Assembly (NCBI GenBank): GCA_019314005.1
Contig: JAFDAE010000025.1
Coordinates: forward strand, 1-13,545
DNA length: 13,545 bases
Source of the DNA: Deltaproteobacteria bacterium
Lineage (GTDB): Bacteria; Desulfobacterota; Desulfobacteria; C00003060; C00003106
Reading direction: 5' to 3'
Part shown: positions 6,982 to 13,342 of the stretch, in pieces
Layout of the letters: the number at the start of each line of letters is the position of its first letter
Position numbering within the stretch: position 1 is the stretch's first letter
The notes under the pieces: generated by a model
What the model was told of the DNA's origin: nothing
The model's database searches: none
The model's input: only the letters and a program-made list of their open reading frames with translations
Position numbers and translations under genes: made by a program

Positions 6982-7059
6982 GTCGATTGACTATTTTCGA
7001 TTGAAGATTGATTATTTAAAAAAGATTCTTCCACAATCGACAATCTTCAATCGTCAATC
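6982..7059. repeat. TCAATCTTCAATCG-type palindromic filler
   Basis: CGATTGAAGATTG (6998-7010) is a perfect inverted copy of CAATCTTCAATCG (7041-7053). GATTGAC (6985-6991) matches GTCAATC (7053-7059) further out, and GTCGATTG (6982-6989) can pair alternatively with CAATCGAC (7034-7041). The unit fills the gap between the LPP20 gene and the ribosome-binding site of the SLH gene and could fold in RNA. A 13-bp piece recurs inside the amidase gene start at 9995-10007. Confidence 0.75.
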
Positions 7060-7070
7060 TTCAATTGATA

Positions 7071-7928
7071 TCAGTCCAACACAACCATGACACGACATTT
7101 TTGTAAAAATGATAAGTTTTCCGAGCTGCTTAAAATTTTTGCCGCATCAGCATTGCTGATAACGATATCGCATTTGCCCGGTCCCTGAGCTCTCAATCCC
7201 TTAACGATCAAGGGGTCATTGGTTACACGAGGATTTTCGTTGGCGGCAGTGAGATCTCTTGCATATCCGCTCATGCCCTGCTGTACGGCAAACTCACGGC
7301 TAACATATGCAGATCCGTAAACCTCTTTGCCGTTTTCATCAACTACCTTAGGAGACATAGCCGGCCGTGCTCCTAAGCCTTTGGCATCTATTATCAGTCC
7401 TGTATATACCCTTCCACCTGATGCCGGTGCATACGGGGTTTCCGGGATTGGTCGTACCTTCTCAACATGCTGTATCTCAGACGGGAGAATTAATTGGGCA
7501 AATCCTCCGTGCAGGCTCACCTGCAACGTTACCTCTACCGAACCATCAGAGAGGTATTCTTTTTTTACTACTTGCGCGCCCTTTACCATACCCTCGACTT
7601 GCGTTCTGATAACATCGCTTTTGACCGTATAATCTTCTACAAGTGTCTGAGAGTCAACACGCACCCCTCTGGTGACCTCAAGAAGTTTTCTGTAAGCATC
7701 CAGCTGCGCGGCCCGCAGTGCCATAGGACGAGCTTGCGGCTTTCCGTAAAACTCTTCCGGAGGAGCACCTATACCTATTGCCTGAATAACGCCTTCCGTC
7801 CAATTAACACTCCCGTTGTCACCTATCTGTTGAACCAAACCTTGCCATTCTTCTCCCCAGCTCCCTGTTGTAAAAAACATGAGCGTTATGGCAACTGATG
7901 CAACCACAAGCAACCGTTTTACATTCAT
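7071..7928 (-). CDS. secreted LPP20-domain protein
   Basis: The 285-residue protein has a signal peptide of about 25 residues (cut near SWG/EEW, no lipobox). An LPP20-type domain spans about 43-140: it opens with NWTEGVIQAIGIGAP, continues with an Ala-rich helix (ARPMALRAAQLDAYRKLLEV), then GVRVDSQTLVEDY, and ends with strands DGSVEVTLQVSLHG. A second conserved-looking part (172-285) contains VYTGLIIDAKGLGARPAMSP, a form I associate with deltaproteobacterial exported proteins. LPP20 domains occur in Helicobacter Lpp20 and in FlgP of the Vibrio and Campylobacter flagellar outer-membrane disks. The function here is unknown. The ATG has a clear AAGGAGG. It is flanked by TPR genes and shares its domain type with the FlgT-like gene downstream. 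Confidence 0.8.
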   Translation of the reverse strand: MNVKRLLVVASVAITLMFFTTGSWGEEWQGLVQQIGDNGSVNWTEGVIQAIGIGAPPEEFYGKPQARPMALRAAQLDAYRKLLEVTRGVRVDSQTLVEDYTVKSDVIRTQVEGMVKGAQVVKKEYLSDGSVEVTLQVSLHGGFAQLILPSEIQHVEKVRPIPETPYAPASGGRVYTGLIIDAKGLGARPAMSPKVVDENGKEVYGSAYVSREFAVQQGMSGYARDLTAANENPRVTNDPLIVKGLRAQGPGKCDIVISNADAAKILSSSENLSFLQKCRVMVVLD

Positions 7929-7944
7929 GGGTTCCTCCTTATTT

Positions 7945-7960
7945 TGTTAAGTTATTAACA
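7945..7960. promoter_or_regulatory. small perfect inverted repeat before the LPP20 gene
   Basis: TGTTAA-GTTA-TTAACA is a perfect 6-bp inverted repeat directly upstream of the ribosome-binding site (7931-7938) of the LPP20-domain gene. It could be an operator half-site pair or a small mRNA hairpin near the start. No confident promoter is seen in the rest of the 100-bp gap. Confidence 0.3.
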
Positions 7961-8028
7961 TCACCACTGACAATTGACATATCATTATCGCTTACAATTG
8001 CTAAATACCATAAAACAAGGTCCTCTTG

Positions 8029-8889
8029 TCAATTATTCTTCTGATATTTTTTCATATGATGAAGGGCGGCCTTGTTCTTCGGATTTATAGATAACGTTTT
8101 TTCCCAGTAAACAGTCGCTCTTTTTCGGTTCCCTGCATTTAGGGCCTTTAGCGCAAGGTCATTGTAGGCCTTAGTTAAATTAAAAATAGCGTCACGATCT
8201 TTGGAATTTATTGCAAGTGTCTTTTTCCATTGGGCAATGGCCTTGTCTATATTACCACGATTGTAATAGATCCATCCGGTTTCATTGATTGCCTTCGCGT
8301 ACATAGGATTTAGTGAAAGTGTTCGTTGATATTCTAACAGCGCATTGGCAGTCATATCAAGGTTATGGAAGGCCTTGCCCAAACGATAATGGGTGTCCGG
8401 CTCTCCGGAATCTGCGTCTCGTGCCTTCTTCAGATATTCAATGGCCTTGGCCGGATTGTGTCGAAAATTATAGATTGCTCCTAAAAAGTAGTAGGCGTCG
8501 GCATTATCAGGATCGATTCTGATGATTTTTTGGAACGTATCAAACGCGCTGTTTAGATTGCCGCCCTTTAGATCGAGTATTCCCATCCAGAGAAGGGCAT
8601 ATGTATTTCGCCCGTCAATCTGAATTACCCGTTTAAATTCCTCGGACGCGGCCTTAAACCATTCTTTTTTTGCATATAAGATCCCGAGTTGATTGTGTGC
8701 ATATTCATTATGCGGGGCCAATCGAACTGCGGCCTTGAACTGGGAAATAGCCTTATCCAGATCCCCCTTATAGTGAAAATCCGCGCCTCGAAAAATCAGG
8801 TCGTTTACATCCAAGGCAAAGGCAATTTTCGCTAATCCTAAAAGACAGATAAAGACGACAAACAGACCCCATCGATTTATCTGATTCAT
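8029..8889 (-). CDS. secreted TPR protein
   Basis: A 286-residue protein with a signal peptide (1-25, likely cut at AFA/LDV) followed by about seven consecutive tetratricopeptide repeats to the C-terminus. The repeats start near residues 26, 60, 94, 128, 162, 196 and 230, for example GDLDKAISQFKAAVRLAPHN and NPAKAIEYLKKARDADSGEP. The last repeat carries a short insertion. TPR arrays bind partner proteins; nothing catalytic is visible. Its ATG overlaps the amidase stop in ATGA, so it is translationally coupled to the amidase and probably works with it in the periplasm. It ends in YQKNN with no further domain. The specific partner is unknown. Confidence 0.85.
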   Translation of the reverse strand: MNQINRWGLFVVFICLLGLAKIAFALDVNDLIFRGADFHYKGDLDKAISQFKAAVRLAPHNEYAHNQLGILYAKKEWFKAASEEFKRVIQIDGRNTYALLWMGILDLKGGNLNSAFDTFQKIIRIDPDNADAYYFLGAIYNFRHNPAKAIEYLKKARDADSGEPDTHYRLGKAFHNLDMTANALLEYQRTLSLNPMYAKAINETGWIYYNRGNIDKAIAQWKKTLAINSKDRDAIFNLTKAYNDLALKALNAGNRKRATVYWEKTLSINPKNKAALHHMKKYQKNN

Positions 8890-10013
8890 AATAATATACC
8901 CTTTACCACAGCTTTTGCAATCTTTTCTCTGAATTCTTTCTGCCTGAGCATGCGCTCGTCGTCTCGATTTGATATAAAACCGAGTTCAAGGAGAATGGAA
9001 GGCATCTTGGCCGTTCTCAATACAAAGAAATTGGCGGAATGCACCCCCCGGTTTTTCAGAGGAAGTTCTGTTCGAAAACGTTCTTGATATCTTTTTGCAA
9101 ACTTACTACTTTCTTCCCAATAGAGTTTCCGCTCAAAGTGAAAAAGTATCTCTTCAATATCAATATAACCGGGCTTCTTTTTGTAAGGTTTGTCGTACTT
9201 AAGAACCGAGTTTTCAAAGGCCGCTACCCGTTCAGCCTCTTTACTGCTCGCCTTTCCCGAACAAAAGTAGGTTTCCGAACCGCGCGGCTTTCGATTCTCA
9301 TTTGCGTTAATATGGATACTGACAAAGAGATCGGCCTGATATTGGTTGGCAATAACAGTACGATCACTCAAAGGTATATAGTAGTCGTCCGCACGGGTCA
9401 AAAATGACTTAATGCTCCCCCCCCTTGACAACCTTTCGTGGACACGCCTTGCAATATCGAGTGTAACATCCTTCTCTTTTAATCCGGACAAGCCGACCGC
9501 GCCGGAATCAAACCCCCCGTGACCGGCATCGATTACAACCCGGTTAACTTGATAGGTCAACTCGTCTTTGGATTGCAACTGTGTGTACATCCTTTTTTCT
9601 TCGGCTTCGGCTTCTCTTGCCAAGTGTGTAGGAGACCGCTCTAGTTTTTTGAGCTTGGGGATAGGCTTCTGCGTCATAATCTCGATCATCATCCGCGAAT
9701 AGGTGTCCCCGGGATTAAGACGAACTGCTTGTCTGAATGCATACACGGCTTCTGCTTTTTTGTTCAATCCGTAATATGCTCGTCCCAAAAGGCCGTATGC
9801 CCAATCGTTTTTAGCGTCGAGCCGTATCGCCTCTTGTAGGGCCTTAACAGCCTTTTCGTATGACTTGGATGCTATCAGACCTTGCCCATCCAATGCATAA
9901 TCGAAAGCAGTTTTGCACAAGGCAATTGAGGGACATAGGCAGACACCTGAACCGGCCAGGACACCTTTTGCCAACAAATTTAAAAATGCCCTTCGATTGA
10001 CGATTGAGTCCAT
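8886..10013 (-). CDS. Tat-exported N-acetylmuramoyl-L-alanine amidase with N-terminal TPRs
   Basis: This zinc amidase cuts the bond between MurNAc and L-Ala of peptidoglycan. The 375 residues start with a twin-arginine signal (NRRAFLNLLAKGVLAGSG); E. coli AmiA and AmiC are also Tat substrates. Two TPRs follow (about 36-103: KSYEKAVKALQEAIRLDAKN, KKAEAVYAFRQAVRLNPGD), then an Amidase_3 domain (155-375). Zinc ligands H165 (IDAGHGG), E180 and H234 (SIHINAN) and catalytic E343 (ILLELGF) are present, so it should be active. The extra segment around 250-320 may be a regulatory helix insert of the AmiC kind. The ATG at 10013 has no good ribosome-binding site, and codons 2-7 overlap a filler repeat. 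It is coupled to the following TPR gene by ATGA. Confidence 0.9.
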   Translation of the reverse strand: MDSIVNRRAFLNLLAKGVLAGSGVCLCPSIALCKTAFDYALDGQGLIASKSYEKAVKALQEAIRLDAKNDWAYGLLGRAYYGLNKKAEAVYAFRQAVRLNPGDTYSRMMIEIMTQKPIPKLKKLERSPTHLAREAEAEEKRMYTQLQSKDELTYQVNRVVIDAGHGGFDSGAVGLSGLKEKDVTLDIARRVHERLSRGGSIKSFLTRADDYYIPLSDRTVIANQYQADLFVSIHINANENRKPRGSETYFCSGKASSKEAERVAAFENSVLKYDKPYKKKPGYIDIEEILFHFERKLYWEESSKFAKRYQERFRTELPLKNRGVHSANFFVLRTAKMPSILLELGFISNRDDERMLRQKEFREKIAKAVVKGILL

Positions 10014-10089
10014 GATATCTTAGGTGAGTGTAAAAAACCCAGGAATATTAAGTAAAGATGATGGTTTTGTAAAAAGTATTAAAGAAATG

Positions 10090-10206
10090 GTAACTACTCA
10101 GGTTCACAGTTCCGGGGTTCACGGTTCAAGGTTAGAGAGCGATGAGAATTGAACGTTTTGAAGATATTGAACCGTGAACATTGAACCCAACAACCTGAGT
10201 AGTTAC
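10090..10206. repeat. 117-bp palindromic MITE-like unit of GGTTCACGGTTCAA type
   Basis: GTAACTACTCAGGTT (10090-10104) and AACCTGAGTAGTTAC (10192-10206) are perfect 15-bp terminal inverted repeats. Exactly 12 bp further in on both sides lie GTTCACGGTTCAA (10117-10129) and TTGAACCGTGAAC (10167-10179), a second perfect 13-bp pair, around a 37-bp centre. It fills most of the gap between the PilZ gene (stop 4 bp away) and the amidase. No coding capacity and no clear target duplication are seen. It may be a small mobile palindrome or an extragenic palindrome that separates expression of the two genes. Confidence 0.85.
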
Positions 10207-10210
10207 ATTA

Positions 10211-10540
10211 TTATTGTTGCGTCTGGTTATCCTGACTACACAAGAAATCATAACAGTTCTGAAGCCCCTGTTTGGTCATGTCAGTCAGGTTCATAAACTG
10301 CACACCTATCCCGGTTTCCATTACGTTTACGACCCTACTCTGTACTGTAAGAGGCCTCTTCCTGTCCGTAGGGAGATAAATCATCAAGTATACGGTTTCA
10401 TCCATGTTAAATCGTTGCGCAAAAGCAGTCCTCACAAACACTCCCCCGAGACTGAAATCTTCCGTTTCAAGCTCTTTTTCTTCCGGGAATCTTACCTTGA
10501 AAATACATTTAAGTCTCGGAGACTTCCTTTTGTCTTCCAT
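10211..10540 (-). CDS. single-domain PilZ protein, c-di-GMP receptor
   Basis: PilZ domains bind cyclic di-GMP and change conformation or partners in response. The 109-residue protein has both binding motifs: RKSPR (RxxxR, residues 5-9) and DFSLGG (D/NxSxxG, about 28-33), with the expected beta-barrel strands and the pattern GIGVQFMNLTD near the end. There is no signal peptide, so it is cytoplasmic. It has its own near-consensus promoter and a GGGGAG ribosome-binding site. It is the first gene of the leftward series, separated from the amidase by the palindromic unit. It may control the envelope genes downstream or the divergent UDP-glucose gene, but that is only inferred from position. Confidence 0.9.
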   Translation of the reverse strand: MEDKRKSPRLKCIFKVRFPEEKELETEDFSLGGVFVRTAFAQRFNMDETVYLMIYLPTDRKRPLTVQSRVVNVMETGIGVQFMNLTDMTKQGLQNCYDFLCSQDNQTQQ

Positions 10541-10580
10541 AACCCTGCTCCCCGTTTGAGTTTACAGCATATTTTTTAAA

Positions 10581-10609
10581 AATATACCTCTAACCAACTG
10601 GATTGTCAA
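10581..10609 (-). promoter_or_regulatory. sigma-70 promoter of the PilZ gene
   Basis: The minus strand carries TTGACA (10604-10609), a 17-bp spacer and TATATT (10581-10586), an excellent match to the housekeeping consensus, about 40 bp before the ATG at 10540. An AT palindrome (ATATTTTTTAAAAATAT, 10569-10585) overlaps the -10 and start region. Confidence 0.75.
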
Positions 10610-10636
10610 TACTGGAAACATCTTACCCAATTTGAG

Positions 10637-10665
10637 TTGACTTATTTCCTAAATACTTGTAGTAA
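10637..10665 (+). promoter_or_regulatory. candidate promoter of the UDP-glucose pyrophosphorylase operon
   Basis: TTGACT (10637-10642), a 17-bp spacer and TAGTAA (10660-10665) form a moderate sigma-70 match, 84 bp upstream of the ATG at 10749. It lies back to back with the PilZ promoter in the 208-bp divergent gap. Confidence 0.45.
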
Positions 10666-10748
10666 TAGATAAAATTCTTTTTAGCACGTTTCCGCTCTTT
10701 CTGCGCTTTAAAGTTCCGAACTCGATTCAGACCGACGAAAGGATTAAG

Positions 10749-12212
10749 ATGGCACTTAAGAAATTACACGCTGAAAAAAATGTCACAGAACAGTTCAAAC
10801 CCTTTGCCGAAAAAATGAAACTCGCGGGCCTTAGCTCAACAATAATTGATACATTCAAATACTACTATTCACTCCTTTTAAAAGGAGAAACAGGTCTTCT
10901 AACCAAAAACGATATCGACCCGGTAAAGCCCGGAGAAATTCCCGACCTTGAACGAATGGACAACCTGTTTGATGTGGGACGATCCGTGCTCCATAAGGTA
11001 GCACTTATTAAGTTAAACGGCGGATTAGGTACAAGCATGGGGCTCGAACGTGCCAAAGCATTACTTAAGGTCAGGGAAAGTATGAGCTTCCTGGATATCA
11101 CTGTAAAACAAGTGTTGGGCTATAGAGAAAAATATGGGAACAAAATGCCGCTGATCCTGATGAACAGCTTCAGAACAGAGGAAGACACAAAAATAGAATT
11201 AGCTAAATATGCCGGCCTTGCAACCGATATCCCTCTAACCTTTCTTCAGCATAAGGTCCCCAAAATATTGCAAGACAGTTTAACGCCTTCTGAATGGCCT
11301 CAAGATCCCGCATTGGAATGGAATCCTCCGGGACATGGAGAGATATACACTGCTCTGGTAACATCGGGTATGCTAAAAAAGCTCATTGATGCCGGGATTA
11401 TCTATGCGTTCATATCCAATTCAGACAATCTCGGCGCTGTTATGGATGCCCGAATCCTTGGTTATTTTGCCAAAAGCAATCTCCCTTTTCTGATGGAAGT
11501 TGCCGACCGGAGAGAGATCGATAAAAAAGGGGGACACATCGCGCGTCTCAAAGAAAACGGCCGTTTAGTTTTGAGAGAATCCGCGCAGTGCCCGGAGGAT
11601 GAAAAAAAACAATTTCAGGACATCCATATATATAGATACTTCAATACGAATAGTATATGGATCAACCTTCTCGCGCTGCAAGATCACCTTGACAAGAATA
11701 ATAATATGATCCTTCTTCCCATGATCAGAAATCCAAAAACAGTCGATCCTCGCGATGGCTCAAGTCCCCCTGTATTCCAGGTTGAAACCGCCATGGGCGC
11801 GGCAATCAGCATATTTGATAAAGCTGACGCCATACGGGTTCCAAGAACCCGGTTCAGGCCGGTTAAGCAATGCAATGACCTTTTAGCACTATGGTCAGAC
11901 TGTTATTTACGTACTGATGACTATAGAGTAATTCAAAACCCAAAAAGGACCTTGCGTACCCTCGTAATTAAACTCGACAACAAATATTACAAAATGGTCG
12001 ATCAATTGACAAAACGCTTTCCGGAAGGCGTTCCATCACTCATCGATTGCGAAGCTCTTGAAATTGAGGGTGATGTTCGTTTTGAAGGCAATGTTGTCAT
12101 AAAGGGAAAGGTAAAGATCGTAAATCGCACCGACAGGCAACACACTATCCCAAAAGGGACAATTATAGATGGATCGAGACTTGATAATGGAGTGATGGAA
12201 CTACGTGATTAA
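10749..12212 (+). CDS. UTP-glucose-1-phosphate uridylyltransferase, eukaryotic type
   Basis: This enzyme makes UDP-glucose from UTP and glucose-1-phosphate for polysaccharides and glycolipids. The 487 residues fit the UDPGP family of eukaryotes, not bacterial GalU (about 300). The nucleotide-binding motif LNGGLGTSMG lies at 89-98 with K103 following (RAK in place of the GPK of plant enzymes). Other motifs are PPGHGEIY (193-200), SNSDNLGA (223-230), a segment KQCNDLLALWSD, and a C-terminal beta-helix (about 435-480, GDVRFEGNVVIKGKVKIVN). It is full length. AAAGGA precedes the ATG by 5 nt. Its stop lies inside the following moaE-like gene. A related UDP-sugar pyrophosphorylase is possible, so no gene symbol is given. 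Confidence 0.9.
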   Translation: MALKKLHAEKNVTEQFKPFAEKMKLAGLSSTIIDTFKYYYSLLLKGETGLLTKNDIDPVKPGEIPDLERMDNLFDVGRSVLHKVALIKLNGGLGTSMGLERAKALLKVRESMSFLDITVKQVLGYREKYGNKMPLILMNSFRTEEDTKIELAKYAGLATDIPLTFLQHKVPKILQDSLTPSEWPQDPALEWNPPGHGEIYTALVTSGMLKKLIDAGIIYAFISNSDNLGAVMDARILGYFAKSNLPFLMEVADRREIDKKGGHIARLKENGRLVLRESAQCPEDEKKQFQDIHIYRYFNTNSIWINLLALQDHLDKNNNMILLPMIRNPKTVDPRDGSSPPVFQVETAMGAAISIFDKADAIRVPRTRFRPVKQCNDLLALWSDCYLRTDDYRVIQNPKRTLRTLVIKLDNKYYKMVDQLTKRFPEGVPSLIDCEALEIEGDVRFEGNVVIKGKVKIVNRTDRQHTIPKGTIIDGSRLDNGVMELRD

Positions 12213-12564
12213 TCTCACAGCAATGATCAATAAGATAAAAAGTCATCCCCGATATCCGGAAGTCGGAATGATCGTCTGTCACACCGGTGTAGTTCGCGGC
12301 ACCTCCCGCAATGGACAACCTGTCTCGGCTCTTGAAGTCAAGGTCGACCGGGATCGTTTGAAAGAGGTAATTGCCGGCTATAAACAGAAGCCGGGAATCG
12401 TGGACATTATGGTGGAGACAAACCAAGGGACATTGCGCGTGGGAGATGATATAATGGCCGTAGTTGTAGCAGGCGATATCAGAGAGAATGTATTCCCTGT
12501 GCTGCAGGAAGTTGTGGATACGATAAAAAAAGACGTGGCAAAAAAGAAAGAACATTTTGTGTAA
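12205..12564 (+). CDS. moaE: short MoaE-like molybdopterin synthase large subunit
   Basis: MoaE inserts two sulfurs, delivered by MoaD, into cPMP to form molybdopterin. The 119-residue protein shows the MoaE core: CHTGVVRG (compare FTGKVR in E. coli), GTLRVGDD (compare GELWPGDE) and VAGDIRENVFPVLQEVVDTIKKDVAKKKE ending in a Lys cluster that aligns with the catalytic-lysine region. It is shorter than E. coli MoaE (150) at both ends, and the usual HR before GxLxxGD is missing. The GTG at 12205 overlaps the previous gene by 8 bp; an ATG at 12223 is possible but has no ribosome-binding site. The nearby moaC and fdhD support a cofactor role. Activity with a MoaD partner is not certain. Confidence 0.75.
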   Translation: MINLTAMINKIKSHPRYPEVGMIVCHTGVVRGTSRNGQPVSALEVKVDRDRLKEVIAGYKQKPGIVDIMVETNQGTLRVGDDIMAVVVAGDIRENVFPVLQEVVDTIKKDVAKKKEHFV

Positions 12565-12620
12565 CTATTGATCTCACCGCCCAAAAAATGCAAAGAAAAG
12601 CCTATAGACTAGAATTAATA

Positions 12621-12800
12621 AATTCGAAATCCGAAGTACGAAATTCGAAACAAATTCAAATGACCAAAATTCGAAATCCGAAACAAAGAAATTGAGGGAT
12701 CGAGGCATTAACGTTTTGAACATTCGATATTTGAATTTAGGATTTGTTGAGCGCTGACGCTTCACTTCGTGCCGGATTTCGATATTCGATATTCGGATTT
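12621..12800. repeat. CGAAATCCGAA-type filler with inverted ends in the moaE-moaC gap
   Basis: The 295-bp gap (12565-12859) has no credible gene. AATTCGAAATCCGAA occurs twice (12621-12635 and 12668-12682). The block at 12627-12650 and its inverted counterpart at 12777-12800 match at 18 of 24 positions, so the whole region forms an imperfect palindromic unit. Between them lies a small AGCG-CTGA-CGCT hairpin near 12750. The gap continues with a CCGCATTCTCTGCGCCTTTGCGG stretch (12805-12827, short CCGCA/TGCGG stem) before the moaC ribosome-binding site. Confidence 0.75.
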
Positions 12801-12859
12801 ATCTCCGCATTCTCTGCGCCTTTGCGGTGAACTATTACTATGTTTTATGAGGAAAGCCT

Positions 12860-13342
12860 GTGTCGGAACTTACGCATCTTGATGAAGAAGGAAGGGTTCG
12901 GATGGTAGATGTATCCGAAAAACCGGCAACACTGCGGGAAGCAATAGCCGAAGGCACTGTTACAATGAGGCCTGAGACCCTTGAGTTGATCAAAGAGAAC
13001 AAGGCAAAAAAAGGAAACGTCCTGGAGGCGGCCCGCATCGCCGGGATTATGGCTGTCAAAAAAACCTCCGAACTTATTCCAATGTGTCATCCCCTTTTGA
13101 TCACTCATGTTCATATCGATTTTTCTCTCGACGAGCCATCCTCCTCCATAGGAATCCTGGCAACCGTCAAGGTAACAGGACAGACCGGAGTGGAAATGGA
13201 GGCATTAACCGCCGTATCTGTCGCTGCTCTCACTATCTATGACATGTGCAAATCGTACGATCGGGAAATAACCATATCCGATATTCGACTGATGAGAAAA
13301 TCCGGAGGGAAAAGCGGTACGTTTGTTCGAGGAAAAGAATAA
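12860..13342 (+). CDS. moaC: cyclic pyranopterin monophosphate synthase
   Basis: MoaC acts with MoaA to convert GTP into cyclic pyranopterin monophosphate, the first intermediate of molybdopterin. The 160 residues match the family length closely. Active-site residues seen in E. coli are at the same positions: K51 ([14 protein letters not shown]), H77 (PMCHPL), D128 and K131 (YDMCKS), together with [15 protein letters not shown] and the C-terminal [10 protein letters not shown]. The start is a GTG with GAGGA six bases upstream (12849-12853). Its TAA overlaps the ATG of fdhD by one base. It is separated from the moaE-like gene by repeats, so it may have its own promoter. Confidence 0.97.
   Translation: MSELTHLDEEGRVRMVDVSEKPATLREAIAEGTVTMRPETLELIKENKAKKGNVLEAARIAGIMAVKKTSELIPMCHPLLITHVHIDFSLDEPSSSIGILATVKVTGQTGVEMEALTAVSVAALTIYDMCKSYDREITISDIRLMRKSGGKSGTFVRGKE

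Noticed and set aside
6982..7059. CRISPR-like array in the LPP20-SLH gap
   Set aside because: The repeats are inverted, degenerate and not separated by regular unique spacers, and no cas gene is present.
12163..12593. Minus-strand open frames over moaE
   Set aside because: They are antisense shadows of the moaE-like coding frame with low-complexity translations.
12716..12743. TTGAAC-N16-TAGGAT as a moaC promoter
   Set aside because: Both hexamers are weak and lie in repeat filler of biased composition, so the match is close to chance.
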